DNA from: CAYPEK01 sp964409645
GTDB taxonomy: Bacteria > UBP15 > UBA6099
DNA length: 9,303 nucleotides
Assembly (NCBI GenBank): GCA_964409645.1
Contig: CAYPEK010000145.1
Coordinates: 1 to 9,303, forward strand
Reading direction: 5' to 3'
The notes under the pieces were generated by a model that worked only from the letters and a program-made list of their open reading frames with translations, was not told where the DNA came from and did not search any database. Positions 1-6,001 of the stretch are shown here, piece by piece (the stretch's first letter is position 1; the number at the start of each line of letters is the position of its first letter). The position numbers and the translations under genes were made by a program.

Positions 1-61
1 AATGTTAACTTGTGGGTTTTAATTTTACGCATATAGCCAGTCATGCCTAAGATGTTGTAAT
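1..61. other. AT-rich left edge, no gene seen
   Basis: This is the stretch downstream of the methyltransferase stop codon on the minus strand. I see no convincing ORF, hairpin terminator or promoter in these 61 bases. Confidence 0.5.
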
Positions 62-1639
62 TCATAGCACTGACACAACTCGTTTTTCACTTATCTCCAA
101 GGGACCGTTCAAAAGTGCTCGCTGAAATAAATCGTCTATTTTATATAACAAATCTTTATTCGTTATGTCATTAATCAAACTCTTCAATAGATAAGAGTCG
201 ATACTATCGAAAACCTCCATTGAAGGCACAAGCGCTCTATTTAGATCATTTGGTTCAAACTTGTCTAAAGCATCACCATAATGTCTTTGGTCTTTTCGCA
301 ATATCATTCTTCCAGTTTGAGAATTCAAATATACAAATAAATGGTCAACATATTTTATTCCGAATATATTTGGACAAAAGCCGTGAAAGCAGGTTAAAGA
401 AACTGCCGATGTAAGGTTGCGAACGACCTTATACCCATTTCTTGAAAAGACCCCTAAAAGTATTGGCGCAGGCTTTCGCGTCTCAATTCTATACCAAGGA
501 TTTCTACATTTTGTAAGATATCTTCTATTAAACCCCATCTCTTGGCCATACTTAATATAAGCTTGCACACCATGAGGTAAATCACCATAAGCATTTAGAA
601 GATATACTGGGGCATCTGCCTTTACTAGTAATGTCAATTGTTCTTCATCAAAAACCGGCCTCTTTATCTGAGCGCTCTTTGTAATGCACATTTTAACATG
701 CTTATCGGGAAGGTTAAGCTTCTGGATATCGGAATTGGAAAGTGCAAAAAAATCATTTGCACCAGTTGCTATCCCTCTACTGAACAATCCATAGTATGAC
801 AAAGGCACCATAAATTTTTCTTTTACAGGGATATGATTTTCATCAAAGTGGCACATCCACTTACTGCAAGGGTCTATCTTATTCAAATCCATATATTTTC
901 CTGACGAGGTGTCAGCAACATTTTCCATTGTAAGGTCAGAAATGGAATTGACGCTAAGAAATTTCACTGAGCTTGGAACGTTGTCTTTAGATAGAAGCAA
1001 AATGGAAATTGTTGTTGTTACATCGGGAAACACTTCTTTTTCCGCGTCAATTTTAATTAAATATTTTAACAGGCCATCTTTCAGAAGTTGTTCTTTTACG
1101 ACCTCCCCATATCCGGTATTTAAAAATTCGGAGGGCATTATATAAGCCAATCGTCCCATGGGCCTCAGCTCACTAATGGACTTCAGTAAAAACACTGACG
1201 CTATATTTGTGTAGCCGTTGATTTTGAAGCCAAATTGTTCATGCAACTGTTTTAAGATTGAATGCCTGTTTTTAAAGTTTTGAAACCGTTGATATGGCGG
1301 GTTACATATAATAGCGTCAGCATTGATATTTTTACATGTCAGGTAATTGCCTTTTACTAATTGAAAAAAAGAATCATCTTTCGTAATTTTTGACTTAAAG
1401 AATGATATTATCTTTTCATCTATTTCAACTGCATTATATTTAATCGTTGGGCTGAAACTCCTGAGTGCATTATAAAAAGCCCCCAAACCAAAAGCTGGGT
1501 CAAAAATAGAATCACACCCAGAGGCTAACACCCACTCACACATTAGTTTTGCGATTGCATCGGGAGTAAAGAACTGACCAAACTTTTGTCTGTGTTCGAT
1601 AGGTACATTATTTTTATAATCTTCCGTAAAATTAAACAT
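62..1639 (-). CDS. Type II adenine-N6 DNA methyltransferase (gamma-type)
   Basis: This 525-residue protein most likely transfers a methyl group from S-adenosylmethionine to adenine N6 in a specific DNA site, protecting host DNA from the partner endonuclease encoded just upstream. Motif X is the FGQFFTP stretch at residues 20-26. Motif I (AdoMet binding) is DPAFGLG at 47-53, with acidic E72 following the next strand. Motif IV, the catalytic NPPY of N6-adenine enzymes, is at 113-116 (NPPYQRF). The order X-I-IV with a long C-terminal target-recognition half is the gamma arrangement, and about 525 residues is normal for stand-alone type II enzymes of this class. The ATG at 1639-1637 overlaps the 3' end of the endonuclease gene by 8 bp, implying one transcript and coupled translation. 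The gene is AT-rich compared with genes right of the assembly gap. Target specificity cannot be read from sequence; if the partner is a true AccI homologue, GTMKAC is the first guess. Function is firm, specificity is inference. Confidence 0.9.
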   Translation of the reverse strand: MFNFTEDYKNNVPIEHRQKFGQFFTPDAIAKLMCEWVLASGCDSIFDPAFGLGAFYNALRSFSPTIKYNAVEIDEKIISFFKSKITKDDSFFQLVKGNYLTCKNINADAIICNPPYQRFQNFKNRHSILKQLHEQFGFKINGYTNIASVFLLKSISELRPMGRLAYIMPSEFLNTGYGEVVKEQLLKDGLLKYLIKIDAEKEVFPDVTTTISILLLSKDNVPSSVKFLSVNSISDLTMENVADTSSGKYMDLNKIDPCSKWMCHFDENHIPVKEKFMVPLSYYGLFSRGIATGANDFFALSNSDIQKLNLPDKHVKMCITKSAQIKRPVFDEEQLTLLVKADAPVYLLNAYGDLPHGVQAYIKYGQEMGFNRRYLTKCRNPWYRIETRKPAPILLGVFSRNGYKVVRNLTSAVSLTCFHGFCPNIFGIKYVDHLFVYLNSQTGRMILRKDQRHYGDALDKFEPNDLNRALVPSMEVFDSIDSYLLKSLINDITNKDLLYKIDDLFQRALLNGPLEISEKRVVSVL

Positions 1640-2702
1640 CGTTTATTATATCCGACTCAAATACATTTTTATCCAAATACCCTTTCCCGTTTTTGAAGAC
1701 TACATAAAAAAGAAGACGGCCACGTTCCAGTTCCTTCATTGCCGATTGATGTTCCGGCATGTCAATCTTCCTAATTATTTCTTTTCCCGCTTGTACATTT
1801 ATTTTGATAGTTGTTTTCCCTTGATTTTTTACGTCTTTCTCAATCGAAAACAGCACGCCTTTATTTTCCGGTAAAGAGGCAATTTCAAGAATGTCTTTGA
1901 AGGAAATTACATACGCTTTGTCAAAAAATACTTGTAGATAGTAGTGTCTTACATTGAAGATATTGATCCAGCGGTTTATCAGTGCTAAGTCTTCAACTTT
2001 TGGAATAATACTTAGATAATCTCGCTTGTGTAGTATCTTGATTTGATCTTTCAAATTGCGAAGAAGGTTTGAAAGGTCCTTCAATTCCGGTGACGAAGAC
2101 CAAGAATTTAGCCTAAAATCAAGTTCTCTGAAAGAGTCTGCCGAAGCTTTTTCAATAAGATTCCATAACTTGGGCTTTTTTTGGCGAAGAGTATCCGAGA
2201 ATGGAGAGCTTAGTATCTCCTGTCGTATAATCTCACAATTCTCCACTGCCTCTGCGGCACGGGATTCCATGAAATCCGCATATTTCTTTGCAAGAAAAGA
2301 ACTGGATCTGATTTCAATAGCCGCAACAGCTTTGCTCACAACGGCGCAATCATCTAAATCTATATCTTCTCTTTTCATCTCTTTTTTATTAAATATTAAG
2401 ATGTCGGGTTTTTTCCCAATTGTGTTAAGCTCACGCTGATACTGCTCATAAAATTCTGCAAAGCCGGAATCCCCTGCAGCGAGCGAATCTGAACGTCCAT
2501 ATTTGACTGCAAAATAATCGGCTGAATTTTCATTAACAGCATTGTAAACAATCTGCTCTGCCCAATCTCCCTGCTCTCTGTTTGTTAGAAATTCCGAATT
2601 TGCCATCGTTGGAGGACGACCAGAAAACTGAATGCTTTGGTCTATTTCAAAAGGCATCTTGTTGATTAGTTCTCTGATTATATCTTTATATAATTTTGGC
2701 AT
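1632..2702 (-). CDS. AccI-family-like type II restriction endonuclease
   Basis: This 356-residue protein is probably the restriction enzyme paired with the methyltransferase that follows it. I recognise the N-terminal block as AccI-family-like: SGRPPTMANSEFLTNREQGD at 27-46, then WAE, KYGRSD at 67-72 and GKKPDILIF at 96-104. The length also suits that family. A PD-(D/E)XK-like core can be proposed from P99-D100 and the strand AAIEIRSSS at 127-135, with E130 and R132 or a nearby lysine in place of the usual ExK. The start ATG at 2702-2700 keeps the conserved N-terminus but has no clear Shine-Dalgarno sequence (preceding bases GATGATAACTT), which may mean weak translation. The gene lies first in the operon, and its TAA lies inside the start of the methyltransferase gene (ATGTTTAA). 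Position beside a methyltransferase supports the role independently of family recognition. The exact family and recognition site are unconfirmed. Confidence 0.72.
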   Translation of the reverse strand: MPKLYKDIIRELINKMPFEIDQSIQFSGRPPTMANSEFLTNREQGDWAEQIVYNAVNENSADYFAVKYGRSDSLAAGDSGFAEFYEQYQRELNTIGKKPDILIFNKKEMKREDIDLDDCAVVSKAVAAIEIRSSSFLAKKYADFMESRAAEAVENCEIIRQEILSSPFSDTLRQKKPKLWNLIEKASADSFRELDFRLNSWSSSPELKDLSNLLRNLKDQIKILHKRDYLSIIPKVEDLALINRWINIFNVRHYYLQVFFDKAYVISFKDILEIASLPENKGVLFSIEKDVKNQGKTTIKINVQAGKEIIRKIDMPEHQSAMKELERGRLLFYVVFKNGKGYLDKNVFESDIINDV

Positions 2703-2868
2703 AAGTTATCATCGTTATTATTCTCTGCAAATTTTGCAATTAATATATGCAGCAATAACGCTTTTTGTTCCTTTCGAACGCAAACCCTTTTTCAGATTTA
2801 TTGCCCATTTCACATTTTACAATATGATATAATCGTTCAGTCTGGTAATGCAAGTGGAGTTGCGCTGC
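2703..2868 (-). other. Upstream region of the restriction operon, truncated by gap
   Basis: This 166-bp AT-rich segment lies between the endonuclease start and the N gap and must hold the operon promoter or the tail of an upstream gene. Two minus-strand frames are open from the gap. One ends at a TAA near 2820 (last residues TRLNDYIIL). The other runs to 2740 and includes a possible 22-residue peptide starting MGNKSEKG. Neither is recognisable. Small controller (C) genes often sit at this position in restriction-modification systems, but I see no helix-turn-helix here. No promoter with good -35 and -10 boxes could be identified. Confidence 0.35.
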
Positions 2869-2968
2869 NNNNNNNNNNNNNNNNNNNNNNNNNNNNNNNN
2901 NNNNNNNNNNNNNNNNNNNNNNNNNNNNNNNNNNNNNNNNNNNNNNNNNNNNNNNNNNNNNNNNNNNN
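2869..2968. other. Assembly gap (100 Ns)
   Basis: Exactly 100 Ns, the usual placeholder for a scaffold gap of unknown size. AT-rich sequence lies to the left and GC-rich sequence to the right, so adjacency of the restriction-modification operon and the msrAB/nitrogen genes depends on the scaffolding being correct. Confidence 0.98.
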
Positions 2969-2979
2969 GGCGCGGCTCG

Positions 2980-2986
2980 GGAGGAG
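2980..2986 (+). promoter_or_regulatory. Strong Shine-Dalgarno for the hydrophobic N-terminal ORF
   Basis: GGAGGAG lies 6 nt before the ATG at 2993. It is far better than anything ahead of the msrAB start codons, which suggests that translation of the whole unit was meant to begin at 2993. Confidence 0.75.
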
Positions 2987-2992
2987 TTAAGC

Positions 2993-3070
2993 ATGGATAA
3001 AACAAAGCTGATGGCGGTTTTGTTCTTGATGACACTCGCTACGTTCCTACTAGTTGCCGGTTGGAAGTGA
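2993..3070 (+). CDS. 25-residue signal-peptide-like ORF, probable detached N-terminus of MsrAB
   Basis: This ORF encodes 25 residues: a charged start (MDKTK), then about 18 hydrophobic residues ending LLVAGWK. This is the shape of a signal peptide or single membrane anchor. Its TGA (3068-3070) overlaps an in-frame msrAB ATG as TGATG. The key observation is the frame: adding one base between 3063 and 3064 turns GGT-TGG-AAG-TGA into GGT-TGN-GAA-GTG-ATG. If N is C or T, the reading becomes LVAG-C-EVMPMADA, a perfect type II signal peptidase lipobox that continues directly into MsrAB. The likeliest explanation is therefore a one-base deletion (a real mutation or an assembly error) that cut the lipoprotein signal off the enzyme. 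The alternative is a true small membrane protein translationally coupled to msrAB. There is no slippery heptamer for programmed frameshifting. Confidence 0.6.
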   Translation: MDKTKLMAVLFLMTLATFLLVAGWK

Positions 3071-4092
3071 TGCCTATGGCGGATGCAGTTTCGGATAACG
3101 GAAATCAGAAATATCGGCTTGCGACGTTCGCGGGGGGCTGTTTTTGGTGCATGATTCCGCCTTTTCAGAAGATCGACGGGGTTAAAGAGGTCATCGCCGG
3201 TTATACCGGCGGCGAAACCGAGAATCCGACGTACGAGGAAGTCTGCGAGGGCGACACCGGTCATGTCGAGGCGGTTCGTGTCGTTTATGATCCGGCGAAA
3301 GTGTCGTACGGGTCACTTTTGGATGCTTTTTGGCGACAGATCAATCCGGCGGACTCCGGCGGCCAGTTCGCCGATCGCGGCAGTCAGTATGACACGGCGA
3401 TATTCTACCACGACGACGAACAGAGGCGGCTTGCGGAGGAATCGCACGATTCGCTCACGCGGACCGGCAGATTCGGCAGCACGATAGCAACCCGCATCGA
3501 GCGCGCCGCGGATTTTTATCCGGCCGAGGAGTACCATCAGGACTACCACAGGAAAAACCCGGTGCGCTACAAGCTGTACCGCAAATTTTCAGGCCGTGAC
3601 GACTTTCTGCGTCGCGCTTGGCGCGGTAGCGGCGGCGGACTGAAGAAAGAATCGCGAGATCTGCGAAGGGAACTCTCCCCGGCGCAGTATCACGTCACAC
3701 AGGAGAACGGAACCGAACCGGCTTTCCGAAACGAGTATTGGGACAATCACGAGGACGGCATTTATGTGGATGTGGTTTCGGGAGAGCCGCTTTTCAGTTC
3801 GCTGGACAAATTCGACTCCGGCACAGGCTGGCCGAGTTTCACGAGGCCGCTGCACGACGAAAATATCATCGAGAAACGAGACTCCAACCACGGGATGGAA
3901 CGCACCGAGGTCAGGAGCCGCGAGGGAGATTCGCACCTCGGGCACGTTTTCGGCGACGGCCCGACGCCGCTACACACCCGCTACTGCATCAACTCCGCCG
4001 CGCTTCGTTTTGTGCCCTTTGCCCGGCTCGAACTTGAAGGCTACGGCGAATACCGGAAGCTGTTTGAGGAAGAGCGCCGTCAGACACGTTAA
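3070..4092 (+). CDS. msrAB: Bifunctional peptide methionine sulfoxide reductase MsrA/MsrB
   Basis: This fusion enzyme reduces methionine-S-sulfoxide (MsrA half) and methionine-R-sulfoxide (MsrB half) in oxidised proteins, normally recycled by thioredoxin. Counting from the ATG at 3076, the MsrA domain spans about residues 15-165, with GCFWC at 21-25 (catalytic C22, codon 3139-3141; possible partner C25), EVCEGDTGH around C57, and the FYPAEEYHQDY block. The MsrB domain spans about 195-320, with IYVDVVSGEPLFSS, SGTGWPSF, GHVFGDGP and RYCINSAALRF; C304 (codon 3985-3987) is its catalytic cysteine. It lacks the CxxC zinc pairs of zinc-type MsrB. The usual resolving cysteine in SGCGWPSF is Thr250 here (codon 3823-3825), so MsrB recycling must use another route. 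Start choice is uncertain: 3070 overlaps the upstream stop (TGATG), while 3076 has GGAAG 8 nt ahead. With the upstream ORF rejoined, it would be a membrane lipoprotein beginning at 2993. It converges on the regulator gene. Confidence 0.93.
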   Translation: MPMADAVSDNGNQKYRLATFAGGCFWCMIPPFQKIDGVKEVIAGYTGGETENPTYEEVCEGDTGHVEAVRVVYDPAKVSYGSLLDAFWRQINPADSGGQFADRGSQYDTAIFYHDDEQRRLAEESHDSLTRTGRFGSTIATRIERAADFYPAEEYHQDYHRKNPVRYKLYRKFSGRDDFLRRAWRGSGGGLKKESRDLRRELSPAQYHVTQENGTEPAFRNEYWDNHEDGIYVDVVSGEPLFSSLDKFDSGTGWPSFTRPLHDENIIEKRDSNHGMERTEVRSREGDSHLGHVFGDGPTPLHTRYCINSAALRFVPFARLELEGYGEYRKLFEEERRQTR

Positions 4093-4126
4093 AATCCTGA
4101 ATTAGCAAAAGCATGAACAAAAGCGA

Positions 4127-5677
4127 TCACGGCAGCCTTGTTTTGAAGCGGTCGCAGTCGATTCCGAACTTCTGAACTTTGTATTGGATTACGCGCTTAG
4201 TGGTGCCGAGCCGCCGGGCGGCCTCGGACTGGTTGCCGCCCGCGTATTTGACCGCCTCCATGATGAGGTCGCGCTCGAACGCGTCCACCATCTGCTCGAG
4301 GGTGCCGCTTTTCATGTCCGTGCGGTCCTTCCCGCGGAGCTGCAGCGACGGCGGCAGGTTGTACGAATGAATGACGCCGTCGTTGCTGAGAAGCACCGCG
4401 CGCTCTATGCAGTTTTCGAGCTCGCGCACGTTCCCCGGCCAGTGGTACGCCATCAGGGCGTCGATCGCCGGCGAGCTTATCCTGACAATCTTCCGGCCGA
4501 GCTCGGCGGCGTATTTCTGCGCGAAATAATCGGTGAGCAGCATGATGTCCGCCCCGCGCTCGCGCAGCGGCGGGATGTGGATCGGGAACACGTTGATGCG
4601 GTAGTACAGGTCTTGCCTGAAACCACCCGCGGCGACCGCGTCTTCGAGGTTCTTATTCGTCGCGGCGACGACGCGGACGTTGACCTTGACCGGCGCGGAG
4701 CCGCCGACCCGCTCGAACTCGCGCTCCTGAAGAATACGGAGCAGCTTCGACTGCGCGTTGAGCGACATGTCGCCGATCTCGTCGAGGAAGATCGTGCCGC
4801 CGTTGGCGAGTTCGAACCGGCCCTTAGTGCGCTCGGCCGCGCCCGTGAAAGCGCCCTTCTCGTGGCCGAACAGTTCGTTTTCGAGCAGTGTCTCCGGGAG
4901 CGCCGCGCAGTTCACTCGCACGAACGGCCCGTCGCGGCGGGCGCTGAGCCTGTGGATGGCGGCGGCGGCGAGCTCCTTGCCGGTGCCGGTTTCGCCGGTG
5001 ATCAGCACGGTCGTGCCGCTGTCCGCCACCTGATTTATGAGCTTGTATGCTTCCTGCATTCCGCGGGAGCTTCCGATCATGTTTTCCGGCCGGCCGCGCC
5101 CCTCGATCTGCTTCTTAAGGTCGAGATTTTCGCGTTCGAGCCGTTCGCGCGTCTCTTCCTGATCGCGCCGCGCCTGCACGCTCTGCGCTATGATGTCCGC
5201 CACCGCCCCGAGAAACGCCACTTCGTCGCGCAGGTCGCCTTTCTCGCCCGCCACCGTGTCCGCCGACAGCGCGCCGATCACCCTGTCGCCGTGCCTGATC
5301 GGCACACAGATGAACGCGAGGCGGCTGCGGTCGATCTTCCTGCGCGCGCCCGTACGGTCGAGAAAAAGCGGCTCCTCGTCGAGCTTCGGGATCGCCATCG
5401 GCCGCCCGGTCGCGATCACCTTACCGGTGACGCCCTCCCCGACGCCGTAGCGAATCTTGCGGATGTCTTTTTCGGAGAGATCGGGCGCGATGTCTAGCTG
5501 CACCTCCTGAACACCACTCAGAAGCATGGTTATCATCCCGCGCTTCATCCCCATCTCGTCCGCGAGCAGATTAAGGATATCTTCGAGCAGTTCGCGCAGA
5601 TTGGTTTTTGTACCTAGCAGTCGCGCGACTCCATACATAGCTGTGAGTTCTCTGATGTTGCGGTCGTCTTTATCCAT
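4127..5677 (-). CDS. NifA-like sigma-54-dependent transcriptional activator
   Basis: This enhancer-binding protein (516 residues from the chosen start) uses ATP hydrolysis to open sigma-54 promoters. It has an N-terminal GAF sensor at about 20-170 (GVGEGVTGKVIATGRPMAI at 78-96) and a short charged linker. The AAA+ domain has Walker A GETGTGKE at 228-235, the sigma-54-contacting GAFTGA loop at 275-280, Walker B GGTIFLDE at 293-300, and FRQDLYYRINVFPI followed by PPLRER ending at 373. A Fis-type helix-turn-helix lies at about 479-506 (NQSEAARRLGTTKRVIQYKV). The GAF-AAA-Fis layout is that of NifA. The closely spaced linker cysteines of oxygen-sensitive NifA are absent (cysteines only at 124, 257, 423 and 508). 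A longer reading from 5713 exists, but it would cover the -35/-10 promoter, so I chose the ATG at 5677-5675. It is divergent from the amt-glnK cluster, which suggests nitrogen control. True NifA function is unproven since no nif genes are in view. Confidence 0.88.
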   Translation of the reverse strand: MDKDDRNIRELTAMYGVARLLGTKTNLRELLEDILNLLADEMGMKRGMITMLLSGVQEVQLDIAPDLSEKDIRKIRYGVGEGVTGKVIATGRPMAIPKLDEEPLFLDRTGARRKIDRSRLAFICVPIRHGDRVIGALSADTVAGEKGDLRDEVAFLGAVADIIAQSVQARRDQEETRERLERENLDLKKQIEGRGRPENMIGSSRGMQEAYKLINQVADSGTTVLITGETGTGKELAAAAIHRLSARRDGPFVRVNCAALPETLLENELFGHEKGAFTGAAERTKGRFELANGGTIFLDEIGDMSLNAQSKLLRILQEREFERVGGSAPVKVNVRVVAATNKNLEDAVAAGGFRQDLYYRINVFPIHIPPLRERGADIMLLTDYFAQKYAAELGRKIVRISSPAIDALMAYHWPGNVRELENCIERAVLLSNDGVIHSYNLPPSLQLRGKDRTDMKSGTLEQMVDAFERDLIMEAVKYAGGNQSEAARRLGTTKRVIQYKVQKFGIDCDRFKTRLP

Positions 5678-5683
5678 GGATAG

Positions 5684-5713
5684 ATTATAGGGATTTATAC
5701 AAAATTGTATCAA
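5684..5713 (-). promoter_or_regulatory. Sigma-70-type promoter for the activator gene
   Basis: On the minus strand, a -35 box TTGATA (plus-strand 5708-5713) is followed by an 18-bp spacer and a perfect -10 TATAAT (5689-5684). The predicted transcription start falls at about 5677, essentially at the chosen ATG. The mRNA would then be leaderless or use a slightly later start, such as Met14. Confidence 0.72.
5697..5710. promoter_or_regulatory. Palindromic operator overlapping the activator promoter (site 1)
   Basis: ATACAA-AA-TTGTAT is a perfect 6-bp inverted repeat with a 2-bp centre. It lies between and partly over the -35 and -10 boxes of the activator promoter, so a bound protein would block RNA polymerase. 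It is the best copy of a motif repeated four times in this intergenic region, which suggests autorepression. Confidence 0.6.
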
Positions 5714-5727
5714 TTATTTAATAAAAA

Positions 5728-5812
5728 ACAAAATTGTCGCTTGCTCTGGAAGGTATTTTGAGGCAAAACAGCACAATTTTGTATCGCTAAGCCTATAATG
5801 ACACATATTTGT
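5728..5812. promoter_or_regulatory. Three further ACA-N4-TGT sites, candidate enhancer (sites 2-4)
   Basis: Site 2 is ACAAAATTGT (5728-5737). Site 3 is the same sequence inverted, ACAATTTTGT (5773-5782). Site 4 is the variant ACATATTTGT (5803-5812). Sites 1, 3 and 4 continue as TTGTATC on the plus strand; site 2 continues TTGTCGC. The core is AT-rich, but the shared ACA/TGT half-sites and TATC flank exceed what base composition suggests. They lie about 110-190 bp upstream of the sigma-54 promoter at 5903, a typical enhancer distance. The likely binder is the divergent activator. Binding is inferred. Confidence 0.5.
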
Positions 5813-5902
5813 ATCGGTATTTTTCTTTAAATTTATTTTTGAATACCATAACAGCCTTTGTTTAAGCCGTTTTTTATTTTACGACCCTCCCATCGACATA
5901 CT

Positions 5903-5918
5903 TGGCACGATTTATGTT
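5903..5918 (+). promoter_or_regulatory. Sigma-54 (-24/-12) promoter for the outer membrane/amt/glnK cluster
   Basis: TGGCACG (5903-5909) matches the whole -24 element (consensus TGGCACG-N4-TTGCW). The essential GG (5904-5905) is followed after exactly 10 bp by G5916. The -12 element reads ATGTT rather than TTGCW, so the -12 C is T here. The predicted start is near 5929, giving a leader of about 73 nt. A TATAAT at 5921-5926 could alternatively be a sigma-70 -10, but it has no -35 at 16-18 bp. The divergent sigma-54 activator gene strengthens the call. Confidence 0.6.
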
Positions 5919-5938
5919 ATTATAATCTGTCGATCGTT

Positions 5939-5977
5939 CGCGGGGCAAAAGCCGCGGCGAGCGCGGCGGTGCGCCGC
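5939..5977 (+). other. Two small GC-rich hairpins in the 5' leader
   Basis: The predicted leader can form CGCGG...CCGCG (5939-5943 with 5952-5956) and GCGGCG-GTG-CGCCGC (5963-5968 with 5972-5977). They end 13 nt before the Shine-Dalgarno GGAGG at 5990-5994. They match no riboswitch family I know and may only stabilise the mRNA. Confidence 0.4.
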
Positions 5978-6001
5978 AAATAATTAGATGGAGGAATTGA
6001 G

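Noticed and set aside
3050..3070. Programmed -1 frameshift joining the signal ORF to msrAB
   Set aside because: No slippery X XXY YYZ heptamer or downstream stem is evident; a one-base deletion explains the lipobox better.
2740..3264. Minus-strand ORFs reading through the 100 Ns
   Set aside because: The gap has unknown length, so the frames on either side cannot be joined.
4184..5497. 437-codon plus-strand ORF antisense to the sigma-54 activator
   Set aside because: Translation is Arg/Ala/Val/His-rich low-complexity sequence with no family motif. It mirrors GC-rich codons of the well-supported activator on the other strand.
5747..5762. Second sigma-54-like element (TGG, 10 bp, GA)
   Set aside because: The -24 half is poor (TGGAAGG) and the -12 GC is missing; the site at 5903 is much better.
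5798..5830. 10-codon ORF (ATG at 5798) in the divergent intergenic region
   Set aside because: There is no ribosome binding site, and it overlaps the candidate operator site 4.
5697..5960. Classical NifA upstream activator sequence (TGT-N10-ACA)
   Set aside because: Each TGT in the region was checked by eye for an ACA at the right distance and none was found.
5931..6001. Riboswitch in the porin leader (c-di-GMP or glutamine type)
   Set aside because: The GC hairpins do not show the conserved core bases of either class.
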